Assembly (NCBI RefSeq): GCF_021117275.1
Contig: NZ_CP088245.1
Coordinates: 2,393,501-2,457,500 of the forward strand
Direction of reading: 5' to 3'
DNA: 64,000 nt
Source of the DNA: Metabacillus sp. B2-18
GTDB lineage: Bacteria; Bacillota; Bacilli; Bacillales; Bacillaceae
Shown: in pieces, positions 9,660-19,888 of the stretch
Numbering within the stretch: position 1 is the first letter of the stretch
Layout of the letters: every line of letters begins with the position of its first letter
Position numbers and translations under genes: made by a program
Notes under the pieces: generated by a model
What the model saw: only the letters and a program-made list of their open reading frames with translations
What the model was told of the DNA's origin: nothing
The model's database searches: none

Positions 9660-12600
9660 CTAAACCATAACTTCCTTCTTCAAACTCTCTTCCTTCACCA
9701 ACTTCTTCACAAGCTGATCAATCTTTTCGATTTCCGCACTTGAATTCTTCCACCAATTTCGGCTCCAAATTCTCGTAATTTTCCACCCTTTTGTCTCCAA
9801 GAATCTTTGTCTATAAACATCTCGCTCTTTGGCAGATGGTGCACTATGGTACATCGCCCCGTCACATTCAATACCGATGATATATTTCTCCGGTTGGTTT
9901 GGATGCACAACGGCTAAATCAATTCGATATCCAGACATGCCGATTTGGGTATCAACCTTATATCCTAGTTTTGTTAGAGCTGAGTAGACTTGTTCTTCAA
10001 AAGGTGAATCAAATACTAGATTGCTTTCTTGCTTCTTCGTGTTTTGGTTTTCATTGAGCTTTGTTAAAACAGCTTCAATTTCATCCTTTCTTACATGTGA
10101 TACAGCTTTTGCGTATTCCATGTAGCTTTTAAGGAACTTTGGTCCTTCATTTTTTGTAGAGCTAACGCTAAGTTCGCTTGGTTCGATGCTTGTGACAACG
10201 TGAATTTCTTCCTTTGAACGTGTCACCGCAACGTTTAAGCGATTTTCTCCGCCCTGTTGACCGAGTGAACCAAAACGATTATAGACTCTTCCCTCTTGAT
10301 TTTTCGCATAGGCAATCGAGAAAATAATAATATCTCTTTCGTCCCCTTGGACATTTTCAATGTTTTTCACAAAAACTCGTTCATCCATGTCTCTGCTCAT
10401 GATTTGCTGGTACAACACACCGAACTGTTGATCTTCTTCTACTTGAGCATCGATGATATCTTGAATTTTATCTTGTTGCTTTGCGTTAAAGGTGATGATT
10501 CCAACTGTTTTCGATGGGTGTTGAAGAACTATTTTTTTTAACAAATCAACAACCGCTACTGCTTCCACTTCATTACATTGGTTAATCCAGCGTCCGTCAA
10601 CTTTATGCCATTGAATCGCTGCTGGCTGACGCAATGGTTCCACGTTTGGTGCGATTTGGATATTTCCATTGTAGTAGGCATGGTTTGAAAAGTTGATTAA
10701 CTCCTCTGATTTTGATCGGTAATGCCATTGCAGCATTTTTTCAGGCAGTGAACGTTTTGCCAAGTTCAACAGACTTTCCGATTCTTTAAAATCATCAACT
10801 TCAGCATCATCTTCGTCGTCTGAGATCACACCTCTAAATAAATTAGAAGGAGGTAATTGCTTTTCATCTCCGGCTACAACCAGTTTCTCAGCTCGAAATG
10901 CTGCTGGAAGTCCATTTTCTACTGTACATTGTGATGCTTCATCAAAAATAACAATATCAAATAGTTCCTTTTGCAATGGGAAAATGGCAGAAACTGTTTC
11001 AGGTGAAGTTAACCAAATTGGCATAACATCTAAAAGGCCATTTAATGAAAACTCCCGAACGAGTTTTCTTACGGGCCAGATCATTCTTTGCTTCCCAGTT
11101 TGATGCTTTAATTCTCTCATCGCTTTACTATTCGATTGCTTAACAGAATTTAATTTTTTCAAAAGGCGATTGATCAGCACTTTTACTGTGAGCTCTCGCT
11201 TTTGGAGTAATAGAACTTTAAAATCTTCTCGTACTTTCTCCATTTCTTCTGTTCCAATTTTCGTTAGAATTGGATGCTTTGATTCAATGCCATCAATCCA
11301 ATGAATAAAAGCTGATTGTCTCACAATATCGACCCATTCATCAGAAAGCTGTTTATGAATGTTGTTAGACGTTTTATCTTTTAGCATATCAATCATTCTT
11401 TTAATATTCGGCAAAAACTCATCATACTCACGATCCATGTTCCGCAAATCTTCAAAGTCTTGCAGAATAAATTCATGTTTCTGCTCAATTTCCGTTAAAG
11501 GAATATCTCCCTTAGAAATTCTCTCATTATATTTTTTTACTAGTTCATCGTTAAAATAAGCTTGTAATGATTTAATTTCAGTTGACATTTTTTCCGATAC
11601 TTGAGAAAGGTCAAACAAAATTTTTAAGCTTTCTCTAATTCGTGGCCATTCTTTTGATGAAGTTCCTTTGAATTTTTCACCGTTCAAAAGTTCTTCAACA
11701 ATCGTTTTTCCAGTAAAAGAAGTCCACCACCATAAACGCAGCTTTTGTAAGGTTCTTTTTTCATCTGGATTCAAATCATCATAAATTTTTTCTAATTTAT
11801 CGTTAATCAACCAAGTGTATTCTGGAGTAATATCATCTTGATCAAATTCATTTAAATAAGAAATACTTGTCTTTGCTTTTTCAATCACATTTTTTAAAAT
11901 TTCCACAATCGTCAGTCGATCTTTGAGCTCTAATGTAGCAAATGATTTTCTTTCCTTTAAAGGATAATCATCACTTCCGAATCGGCTGTAATACGTTCCA
12001 TATGAAAAAATCTTCATTAACACATCATCTAAATTGTCTTTCGTTAAAGAATGAAGAATTTCTTTTAACTCCAAAATCACTTCGATTTCATTAATCGGTT
12101 TTCCTAATGAATATAAATCAAACGCCTTATATCCATGAGGCTGCACCTCGTATAAACCCTTTGCGATTGCATTTAACTTTGATTCATATTCTTCTATTTT
12201 GGACGAAAGCTGAACCAATTCATTTTCATGGTCACTTGCTAGTTTTTCATCTTCTAGTAACGTGTTTAACTTTTTATACAATGGTTTCCGATCATTTTTT
12301 TCATCATGTAATAACGCAACATGTGAGGATAATCCTAGTGCTTCTAAGCGCTGATAAACAACATCAGTGCGGCTCTTTTTTGACAAACTAAAAGCACACG
12401 TTTATCTTGAGAAATCGAATTCGCGATTAAGTTCACAATGACCTGCGATTTACCAGTCCCTGGTGGCCCATGAACAACTAAACCACGATTGCGATCTACC
12501 TCATTAATAATTTCTTCCTGTGATGCATCTGTATCAAGAACAAAAAACTTCTCTTTTTCCGGCTTCGTCTCTATTTCTTTAGGCGTACTACCTTCGTCAA

Positions 12601-13426
12601 AATCAGACGTTTTTAAATCCTCACCAGCATTCAGTAATTCACTTAAAATCCCTAAATCAGCCTGTTCATCTTCTGTTGCCAATATCAAATCTTCATAATC
12701 CTTTAATAGCGCTGAATTTCCCTGAGGATAATTCCCTAATATCGCCATATTATCTAATTGAAATTGCCCCTTTTGAAATTCCGGAATTTCACTTTGTTTA
12801 TAATCTTTAAACTTCTCAAGCTCCTGTTGATTGTTCCAAAGAATGTTAAAGGAATACTCTTTTAACCACGTAATTAACTTTAAAAAGTCAATAGATTTCG
12901 CTTGCTCTTCTGCTTCATCATAAATTTTCTCGTCAAGATCTAATCCGCTAAATTTTTTGAATGCTAAAATAAGTGTACGATTCAACTGAGGCTCGCCCTC
13001 ATCAACATCCAGCTTCCACTGCGTACCGTTCACTTTTTCTCTCTCAAGCTTGACTGGATATAAAAACAAAGGAGCGCGTACATATGTTCCATCTAACATA
13101 CAGCCAGATACGAATGGATATCCTACATACAGATCATATAACCCTGTTTCTTCCTCGATTCCCTTTACATTACGATATAAAGAAGTCAACTTCCCAGATT
13201 GAACCAAAGAGTCATCATTAGAAACATCTTGCTTTAACAACACAACATGTCCTTTTCCTTCAACTACTCGATCAACAACCGTTTTGGCATCTACTTTTTG
13301 CTTTAACTTATCAATCGAACTAATATCAAAAGCCCATTTATCATATAATTTCAAGGTCCGAATTGACCTGTTGCGTTTACTTAAATCATTTAATCGATCT
13401 TTTAATTGAGTTAATTTATCCTTCAT
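9660..13426 (-). pseudogene. Large SF1 helicase with C-terminal Vsr/REase-like nuclease domain, frameshifted
   Basis: The N-terminal 360 residues (RLNDLSKRNRSIRTLKLYDK at the start, Walker A VVHGPPGTGKSQVIVN) and the next 908-residue frame (Walker B IVIFDEASQC, GDEKQLPPSNLF, NVQGDERDIIIFS, RLNVAVTRSKEE) together form one SF1 helicase. It ends in a nuclease domain of the Vsr/MTES_1575 type (FEEQVYSALTKLGY, YRIDLAVVHP, GIECDGAMYHS, WSRNWWKN). The frame breaks at about 12365: CTGATGTT should read CTGGATGTT. Adding that single G gives an uninterrupted 1,255-residue protein, so this is a recent mutation or sequencing error. The architecture suggests DNA-processing or phage defence. A hairpin with U-run lies in its leader. 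Confidence 0.8.
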
Positions 13427-13451
13427 CTTTTACCACCTATATTAAAAAATA

Positions 13452-13482
13452 AAAAATCATCAGTTCTCTGTCTGATGATTTC
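13452..13482 (-). terminator. Terminator-like hairpin in the helicase leader
   Basis: On the minus strand ATCATCAG / CTGATGAT enclose an 8-base loop and are followed by TTTTTTATTTTTT, just 20-30 bases before the helicase start (RBS TAGGTGG). It may be a leftover terminator of an upstream unit or a conditional attenuator; no alternative pairing was worked out. Confidence 0.5.
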
Positions 13483-13593
13483 TATTAAGTCATAACTTAA
13501 ATTATACCCCCTAAATATTTACAAGGAAAGACGAAATTCGACTTTGGGAAAAGTATGCAAAGAAGTGAAGAAGTTGTTTGTGAGTTTAGGTCT

Positions 13594-13622
13594 AAAACCG
13601 CAAGAAGTGTACTCGCGGTTTT
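13594..13622 (-). terminator. Probable mscL terminator
   Basis: AAAACCGC / GCGGTTTT stem with a 13-base loop, about 70 bases after the mscL stop on the minus strand. Confidence 0.5.
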
Positions 13623-13689
13623 GGGAGTCATATTTCTTTTTTTTGCTTAGTTTCAAGTTAAGGAGAGATAACCCTACTTAATTTTGGTT

Positions 13690-14085
13690 TTAAGGCTGTT
13701 GTTTGTTTTTTAACAAATCTCGGATCTCTGTTAAAAGCTCAATATTCTTATCAACAACAGGCGCTGGCTTGTTCTCTTTTTCTTTCCTATTGACATATTT
13801 GTTAATAATTCTTACAAAGAGGAAGATCGAAAAGGCAACTATCAGAAAGTCGACCACATTTTGTAAGAATTGACCATATTTAAGCTCTGCTTCCCCTATT
13901 TTTACCGTCAGTTTTGTAAAATCGACTCCACCCATTAAAAGGCCTACTAGTGGCATAATCATGTCATCAACAAGGGATGAAACAATTTTCCCAAACGCTG
14001 CCCCAATTACAACCCCAACAGCCAGGTCCAGGACATTTCCTTTCATAGCAAATTTCTTGAATTCATTCCACATACCTTTGTACAC
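13690..14085 (-). CDS. mscL: Large-conductance mechanosensitive channel MscL
   Basis: A 131-residue pentameric channel that opens under extreme membrane tension and releases solutes during hypo-osmotic shock. It has the family N-terminus ([44 protein letters not shown]), TM2 ([18 protein letters not shown], near residues 82-99) and the charged C-terminal helix ([11 protein letters not shown]). MYKGMWNEF is slightly longer than usual; the internal ATG at residue 5 is an alternative start. Single-gene unit. Confidence 0.95.
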   Translation of the reverse strand: MYKGMWNEFKKFAMKGNVLDLAVGVVIGAAFGKIVSSLVDDMIMPLVGLLMGGVDFTKLTVKIGEAELKYGQFLQNVVDFLIVAFSIFLFVRIINKYVNRKEKENKPAPVVDKNIELLTEIRDLLKNKQQP

Positions 14086-14288
14086 CCTTTCTTTTTAGAT
14101 AGAGGTGATTATACTATGAAGGTGATGTGAAAACCAAATTTGGTAAAATGTGTACCCTAATATTGGAGGCTAAATGAGCCTTTAAAGTAAGAAAGATAAC
14201 ATACTTAGTCACATCATAAAACGCAACATAATAATATTATGTTAACTAAAAACCGAAAAAGTAGAAATCTAACAGAATTCCTACTCTT

Positions 14289-14942
14289 TCATTTTAAATT
14301 CTTATGTGATCCATCACAGTTAGGCATTCTTTTAGAAAGACCACATGTGCAATCAGTTAATCCTTTACCAATTAAAATTCGCTCAATACATTTCATAATC
14401 CTTGATACTCTAGTTTTTGATTGTTTTGGTTGAGAAAAATGAAGAATATACGCTCTTTGCCTTCCCGGTGTTAATGCTTCAAAAGCTGTTTTCAAGGCAG
14501 GCAGTTCATCAAATTTTTGATGAAGCTCTTCCGGTATAGTAAACTCTGAATGCTCCTTAGTCTTCACTTCTAAACCCGCTTTTTCAACCTCAATAGCTTC
14601 CAGGATATAAGCTTTCAAAATAGATTCCATTTCAATAATTTCTTGTAGATTTGTGAACCGAATCTGTCGAGCTGACTGGACATTCTCCGTTTGTTGAATG
14701 AGTATTTTCTGCGGATCCTTAAGCAAAGCACCTTTATGAAAGAGAAGTGCACAGTAGTCTCTAAATCCATGGATTAACACAATATTTTTGCCATTTAACG
14801 TGTAACAAGGATGCTTCCACTTAAATTCTTCTGTTAACTCAGAGTCCTGAACGATCTCTCGTAGCTTCTCAAACTCTTCCTTCCACTTTTTCGCGGCACT
14901 TAAAAATTCATCAACTTTTGGATTTAAATTTGTATTGTTCAT
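14289..14942 (-). CDS. YdeI-like protein with C-terminal CDGSH-like tail
   Basis: A 217-residue protein. Residues 1-195 closely follow B. subtilis YdeI (DUF1801-type N-terminal domain with WKHPCYTLNGKNIVLIHGF; C-terminal OmpD-associated domain with ALTPGRQRAYILHFSQPKQSKTR). YdeI-group proteins are linked to cationic-peptide or membrane stress, but their chemistry is unknown. The last 20 residues (TDCTCGLSKRMPNCDGSHK) add a C-x-C-...-CDGSH pattern like a CDGSH iron-sulfur or zinc-binding end, which I do not recall in the B. subtilis protein. Monocistronic. Confidence 0.8.
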   Translation of the reverse strand: MNNTNLNPKVDEFLSAAKKWKEEFEKLREIVQDSELTEEFKWKHPCYTLNGKNIVLIHGFRDYCALLFHKGALLKDPQKILIQQTENVQSARQIRFTNLQEIIEMESILKAYILEAIEVEKAGLEVKTKEHSEFTIPEELHQKFDELPALKTAFEALTPGRQRAYILHFSQPKQSKTRVSRIMKCIERILIGKGLTDCTCGLSKRMPNCDGSHKNLK

Positions 14943-15075
14943 TTAGGTATACCCCATTTTAATTTTAGGTCAGTAAAACAGCTAGGATTTCTCACTTTTG
15001 AATTTATAACAACACTTCTATTATATCAAGAAAGTAGATAAAATACGGTTGGGTTCGTTCCTTTTCCTTTAGTAC

Positions 15076-15107
15076 ATAAAAAAACGAGACTAAAGAATTA
15101 GCCTCGC
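15076..15107 (-). terminator. Terminator of the riboswitch-controlled gene
   Basis: On the minus strand CGAGGCT / AGTCTCG (one G:U pair) is followed by seven T, immediately after the stop at 15115. Confidence 0.75.
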
Positions 15108-15114
15108 AATTGAA

Positions 15115-15864
15115 CTATGAATTTAAATTATTAGTAGGATTTCCATCCGCATCAGTACGTATGTAACCTCCACCCTCTTCTTCACTCAGATTGACAGAAG
15201 TATCTCCATCTCCATCTCTCCAATAACCATCAATCCATACCCCATCACGCCAATGCCCCTCTACGTAATGAGGTTGGACATGGTGAGTTCCGGGCTGTTC
15301 TGATGTTTCTATTGAAGGTGCTGCTTCTGCCTGAGCCACATGAGGTTGGACTTGGTGCACATTTGATGATCCTTCTTTTCCTGCATCAGCCACATTTTGC
15401 TGATCGGTAACTGAATCAGTACCATCTGCTCCATCGACTAAATCAATCACCCCAACAGCGAGTGTCCCTATTGCCACTGTTTTTCCGATATTTCGTAATC
15501 CTTGCTTTACTTTTATGTCATCTCCTTCTTTAATTCCTTCATATGTAGATTTTCCACTATGATAGGTATTTTTAGCAGTTTGATAGACACCCTTTGCTGT
15601 TCTACCTATTGAATCCGCCATATCGTTTAACCCTTGATCTTTTTTATGCTTATCTTCTTGAATCAATCCTGATGCCGTATTCCAAGCACCATCTGCAACT
15701 TGCCCAACCGTATCACCAGCAAATTCGGAAGCTTTTTTAACCCCATCTCCTACTTCTTTAATAAATTTACTACCTGTTACATCTCCAACAACATTGACTG
15801 CCCCACCAATTACAGTTCCTGTTGCTTTACCTGCGAATTTACCAACATCTCTTAAAAATCCCAT
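15115..15864 (-). CDS. Glycine/Ala-rich helical protein with WRDG repeats, under c-di-GMP riboswitch
   Basis: A 249-residue protein I do not recognise. Residues 1-130 are small-residue-rich amphipathic helices (GKATGTVIGGAVNVVGDVTG, ...KVKQGLRNIGKTVAIGTLAVGVIDLV), suggesting membrane association or assembly. Residues 150-200 are a low-complexity linker with HQVQPHVAQ and HHVQPHYVEG. Then comes a repeat, GHWRDGVWIDGYWRDGDGD (near 207-225), of a type seen in bacillus surface or matrix proteins. There is no signal peptide. GAGGAGGAA lies just upstream of the start. A c-di-GMP-I aptamer and a terminator precede it, so its level should follow cyclic-di-GMP, the signal for motile/sessile switching. 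Confidence 0.65.
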   Translation of the reverse strand: MGFLRDVGKFAGKATGTVIGGAVNVVGDVTGSKFIKEVGDGVKKASEFAGDTVGQVADGAWNTASGLIQEDKHKKDQGLNDMADSIGRTAKGVYQTAKNTYHSGKSTYEGIKEGDDIKVKQGLRNIGKTVAIGTLAVGVIDLVDGADGTDSVTDQQNVADAGKEGSSNVHQVQPHVAQAEAAPSIETSEQPGTHHVQPHYVEGHWRDGVWIDGYWRDGDGDTSVNLSEEEGGGYIRTDADGNPTNNLNS

Positions 15865-15894
15865 AAACGTGTTCCTCCTCTATCTTATGTAAGC

Positions 15895-15924
15895 GAAAAA
15901 AAGACCCACCCAAATAGGTGGATC
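15895..15924 (-). terminator. Riboswitch expression-platform terminator
   Basis: On the minus-strand RNA GAUCCACC pairs with GGUGGGUC (one U:G pair) across a 6-base loop and is followed by eight U. It lies between the c-di-GMP aptamer and the start codon at 15864, as expected for transcriptional control. Confidence 0.75.
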
Positions 15925-15942
15925 ATACCGACGTATCATTCT

Positions 15943-16032
15943 CCATCTTTTTAGGCGACTCGGCTACCATAGCAGTTGCTTTAGGCCCGTAGTTTTGCGT
16001 CCCTACTTTTCAATAGGTTTGCCGTTGTCTAA
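15943..16032 (-). promoter_or_regulatory. Cyclic-di-GMP-I (GEMM-I) riboswitch aptamer
   Basis: Read on the minus strand the region contains, in order, the conserved GEMM-I blocks GGCAAACC, a GAAA tetraloop, GGGACGCAAA, CGGGCCTAAAGC and a distal TGGTAGCCGA. This is the arrangement of the c-di-GMP-I aptamer, whose P2 GAAA loop docks into P3. It precedes a terminator and the 249-residue gene. The divergent chemoreceptor gene is on the other strand and is not controlled by it. Confidence 0.8.
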
Positions 16033-16210
16033 TGATATATATTTTATAGGATAATTTTACTATATAATAGGCGGTTTTTAAATAGAATTTTGCTATCAGA
16101 CTCTAGATCTTAAAAATAAATGATTAAAAGCACATTTGAACTTGGGAAATAATAAGACCATACGGTATAATAGTAACAGGAAAAAAGACACAGGAGGATC
16201 CATAACCTAC

Positions 16211-17712
16211 ATGGAAACATCAAGAAATCAAACAGTAGAAAATAACCAATTAGCATCAGAATATGAGAAATTAAGCTCTAAACTCCTTACCATTGCCATA
16301 CCTGGATTACTACTTTCATGTATTCCCATTGTATTAGCTTTAAGTATCTTTAAGATTGTGCCTTTCAAAACATTTTTTTTAGTCTGTCTAGTGATTCCTA
16401 TCTTAATTGGTAGTCTTTACCTGACCTATAAAAAGTTTCACACCCTATCAAAAGGAAAGTATTTATTGTCCGCTCTTACATTCTTTATCATCTTTGTGTT
16501 TATGTGGTTTATCCCCTCATATGAAATTTGGGCAGCAATACCATTGTATCTATTACTTTCTTTAATCTACTTAAATTCTAAAGTCATGATTTTCGCTACC
16601 ATTTATTCGTATATTGTTTATACAGCCCATCTTTTCCTTAACCCTTACTTTGAAAAGAACTTAGTGATGGATCAAATTGTGATTTATGTTGTTTTAACGA
16701 TGCTAGGGGAACTTGCTATTGCATTACTTTAATGGGAAAACGCATGCTTGCAGATGTTAATCAAAATGAAAGTAAAGTCAGGGATTTACTACAAGAAATC
16801 TCCAAATCAGTCAATCACATTGAAGGTTTTGGAAAACAATTAACGAAAAACGTTGAAGAAACGAATACAATTTCGAAGGAAATTTCGCTAGGCTTTAACG
16901 AGATATCTTCAGGTACCGAGTCACAAGCTGCTGGAATTATGGACATTAATGAAAAAATTGCGAACACGAATGAATTTATTGTAGCTGTATCAGAAAACTC
17001 AAATACGTTAAAGGATTTATCGGTATCCACCTCAGATGTAACAAACAAAGCAAATGAAACAATGAAGGAATTAGTATCAAACTTGGAGCAAGTATCACAA
17101 GCTCAAGTTCAAACAGATGAATTAATGACATCTTTAGAGGAAAAAAACAAAGAAATCAGCAGCATCTTAAAGGCGATTGAAGACATCGCAACACAAACGA
17201 ATTTGTTATCATTAAATGCCGCTATTGAAGCAGCAAGAGCCGGAGAACAAGGAAAAAGCTTTGCTGTTGTAGCAGGAGAAGTTCGAAAATTAGCTGGACA
17301 TGCAAGCTCCTCAGCAACAGAAATCTCAACCATTTTAATGGATATCCAAAACCAAACCAGTGCCGTATCATCTCAAATAAGTACTGGTAAAATAGCCATT
17401 GAAAACAGTCAAAAATCAGCCGAAACATCAACACTGTACTTTGATTCTATTAATGAATACATGCTAAATGTACAAAACAAAGCAACCGAAATTCAATCGA
17501 TGCTAAAAGACTTAGAAAATAATTCACAAGCAATCGGACAAAAAGTCGAAACCATTTCAAGCGTAACACAACAATCCTCTGCTTCTATTGAAGAAATGAC
17601 TGCTTCACTAGAAATGCAAACAGAGCGTATCGGTGCGATCACTCATAGCTTTGATGATTTGGAAAAAATGATTGAGAGTTTGAATAAGCTGACGAATAAT
17701 GATGTGGAGTAG
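16211..17712 (+). pseudogene. Methyl-accepting chemotaxis protein, split by a one-base frameshift
   Basis: The first part (to 16732) is about 170 residues with six membrane segments (IPGLLLSCIPIVLALSIF near residue 30 through [12 protein letters not shown]). The second (from 16732) is a complete cytoplasmic signalling domain with the MCP tip ([35 protein letters not shown]). The two touch at CTTTAATGG; one extra T in the T3 run makes a single 500-residue protein, the usual form of these receptors with an integral-membrane sensor. The start at 16211 follows AGGAGG at a long 13-base spacing. Ligand unknown. Each half has no function alone that I can argue for. Confidence 0.8.
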
Positions 17713-17720
17713 GTATTTTT

Positions 17721-17752
17721 GAGACAGGTTTAAACACTTGTCTCTTTTTTTA
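17721..17752 (+). terminator. Chemoreceptor gene terminator
   Basis: GAGACAGGT / ACTTGTCTC stem with a 6-base loop followed by seven T, nine bases after the stop. Confidence 0.75.
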
Positions 17753-17814
17753 TATTATTTTTACTATAGAAAAGATGTAGATCATTTAGACTCAAGTCGA
17801 TTTACGCATAATGC

Positions 17815-17841
17815 AAAAAAATCCCCATTAAAAGGGGATAA
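17815..17841 (-). terminator. Terminator of the YkvS-like gene
   Basis: On the minus strand ATCCCC / GGGGAT with a short loop is followed by seven T, about 75 bases after the stop at 17915. Confidence 0.65.
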
Positions 17842-17914
17842 GAAATCTTTCTTTTCTACCGAGTGAATCGATAAAGTATGAATCCTTTAATTAAGAATAA
17901 TAAGATCAGCTGCT

Positions 17915-18091
17915 CTATTTCTTTATTTTGTAATTCTTATGATTCACAATTGTTTTAAGTGGTTCATTTTTTTCTTTTGACATACCATAATCGACCATCA
18001 CAGAATTTTCCCTAACCCCTGATACGACACCTTCATGGGTTTCACCCTCGCGTTTAAAGGAAATTACATCACCAATTTTTGCATTCACCAT
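17915..18091 (-). CDS. YkvS/DUF2187-family small protein
   Basis: A 58-residue KOW-like beta-barrel protein (MVNAKIGDVISFKREGETHEG, VVSGVRENSVMVDYGM...) of the DUF2187/YkvS family. The ATG at 18091 has GAGGTG seven bases upstream, which favours it over the in-frame GTG at 18100. Function unknown; the fold suggests RNA or ribosome contact. Single gene with its own terminator. Confidence 0.8.
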   Translation of the reverse strand: MVNAKIGDVISFKREGETHEGVVSGVRENSVMVDYGMSKEKNEPLKTIVNHKNYKIKK

Positions 18092-18226
18092 TCTTATCAC
18101 CTCGCCTTTTTATCATGTCCAAAAGAGAGAAAAAATAGAATTCATTTTTTTATTTACAATAATGATGGACCTCCCAAGGCTCTTTAATATTTCCTTAACA
18201 GTAATACCATATAATATAATAAGCTT

Positions 18227-18397
18227 TTAGAATAATTTCCTAACATTATATCTTACAATGACCTCTTTCTTAACGTCTTTTATTTCTCCATCCTTTTCTT
18301 CAATTTCTTCTTGTATTCCTTCATTTAAGTTGGAAAAAAGTAATAGAAAATCCTGCATTCTATTACCAAGGTTTATGTTATTTGGTAGAATTAACAT
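18227..18397 (-). CDS. Possible small protein (56 residues)
   Basis: An open frame with protein-like composition (begins MLILPNNINLGNRMQDFLLL; the C-terminal half is a charged helix with EGIQEEIEEKDGEIKDVKKE). The start has only a weak AAGG site. It lies between the YkvS-like gene and the divergent kinase. It may be a real small protein or the 3' end of a decayed gene; the rest of 18101-18455 shows nothing else. Confidence 0.3.
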   Translation of the reverse strand: MLILPNNINLGNRMQDFLLLFSNLNEGIQEEIEEKDGEIKDVKKEVIVRYNVRKLF

Positions 18398-18455
18398 TAT
18401 GCCTTAAATCAACAACCCTTGAAATTAAAATACTAATCATGACAGGCGGAGTGAT

Positions 18456-19712
18456 ATGTTTGGTTTTCAGGAACTATTATTAAATTTCCTTTTTTTAATT
18501 ATTTTTATCCTTTTCATACCCATTATTTTAGAGATCCATTACACAAAAATTTCTATTCGAAAGAGATTTTGGTTGCATAATTTATCCTATTCATTAGCTA
18601 TTCTTAGTTGTATTTGCTTTCCAATACAAATTATGGAAGGATATGTTTTTGATTTACGGTTAGTCGCACTGACATTTGGTGGATTATATGGAGGTATCTA
18701 TTCGATCCTTACATTAGGTGGGGCCACTGTCATTTTCCGTTTAATTGTTGGCGGGTCAGGTGCAACAGCTACATTAATCGTTGTCATGTTGCTTAGTATC
18801 TTGTTAGTTTTATTGTCCAATAGATTTATGAAATCCTCACGAAATAAAAAAGTTATACTTGGCACTACCCTTTCTTTATTAGCTGCTGTCATTGCTTTAT
18901 TAAATTCAACTTTACTTTTTGGTGCGACTTTGAATATTTTATTTATCATTACTTACATAATCATTACACTAACTTCTACAGCCGTTATCATTTATCTTTA
19001 TGAAATCTTTAATGAGAGTATCTTAATTAAAAAGCGTTTACTGAGAGCAGAGAAAATGGAAATAGTAAGTCATCTTGCTTCTTCCATTTCACATGAAGTT
19101 AGAAATCCATTAACTGTTGTAAAAGGTTTTCTGCAAATAATGCTACAAACTGATTTACCTTTGAAAGAAAGAAATGATTATTTGAATATTTCCATTGATG
19201 AGATCAACCGTGCCAATGAAATAATAACGGATTACTTGATTTTTGCAAAACCCTCCCCTGAAAAAGAAAAGGTTCTTAATATAAAAGAAGAGATCCAACG
19301 GACCTGCAACCTTATTTCTCCATTAGCCAACATGAAAGGGATTGAGATAGAAACAGAAACACAGGACTTATATTTCAAGGGAGAGGAACAATCTTTTCAA
19401 CAATGCTTATTAAACATCACAAAAAATTGTATCGAAGCGATGCAAAATACAGGATTGCTTAAAATCAAAACAAAAATGGTTAATCATAATCTTCTGTTAA
19501 TCATATCTGATACTGGAAAGGGTATGAACAAAGAACAAATTTCTCGTTTAGGAGAACCTTATTTTACGACAAAAGGAAGAGAAGGAACCGGACTTGGTAT
19601 GATGGTAGCCATTAACATAATTGAATCAATGAATGGCAACCTAAGCGTGGAAAGTGAATTAAATAAAGGAACAAATTTTTATATTTGCTTACCTCTCGTT
19701 GAAAATGATTGA
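18456..19712 (+). CDS. Membrane sensor histidine kinase, KinB/LytS-type sensor
   Basis: A 418-residue kinase. Residues 1-185 carry about six membrane segments of the 5TM-5TMR_LYT type (ALTFGGLYGGIYSILTLGGATVIFRLIVGG), as in LytS and KinB. The kinase core follows: H-box SHEVRNPLTVVKG (near 210-222), N-box NITKNCIEAMQ, G1 ISDTGKGM, F-box PYFTTK and G2 GTGLGMMVA. The closest match I know is the KinB/KinD group feeding the sporulation phosphorelay. There is no adjacent response regulator, which fits an orphan phosphorelay kinase. GGAG lies six bases before the start, and a perfect 11-bp terminator hairpin follows the stop. Confidence 0.85.
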   Translation: MFGFQELLLNFLFLIIFILFIPIILEIHYTKISIRKRFWLHNLSYSLAILSCICFPIQIMEGYVFDLRLVALTFGGLYGGIYSILTLGGATVIFRLIVGGSGATATLIVVMLLSILLVLLSNRFMKSSRNKKVILGTTLSLLAAVIALLNSTLLFGATLNILFIITYIIITLTSTAVIIYLYEIFNESILIKKRLLRAEKMEIVSHLASSISHEVRNPLTVVKGFLQIMLQTDLPLKERNDYLNISIDEINRANEIITDYLIFAKPSPEKEKVLNIKEEIQRTCNLISPLANMKGIEIETETQDLYFKGEEQSFQQCLLNITKNCIEAMQNTGLLKIKTKMVNHNLLLIISDTGKGMNKEQISRLGEPYFTTKGREGTGLGMMVAINIIESMNGNLSVESELNKGTNFYICLPLVEND

Positions 19713-19715
19713 TGG

Positions 19716-19743
19716 ATAAAAGGAGATGAAGCTCTCCTTTTAT
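19716..19743 (+). terminator. Kinase gene terminator
   Basis: Perfect 11-bp stem ATAAAAGGAGA / TCTCCTTTTAT with a 6-base loop, directly after the kinase stop. Confidence 0.75.
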
Positions 19744-19888
19744 TACATTTAGTGGAACTCAGGTTTTTTGATTATTAGAATGTGCTTTTATATCTTTATT
19801 GGACAGCTATGACAATTTTATGTTTTCCTGTTGGTCATTCATCGCATGTCTAACAGCTATACTATATTACTAAGTTTCCACTCCAAGT

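Noticed and set aside
16033..16210. Riboswitch controlling the chemoreceptor gene
   Set aside because: The aptamer reads correctly only on the minus strand, toward the 249-residue gene.
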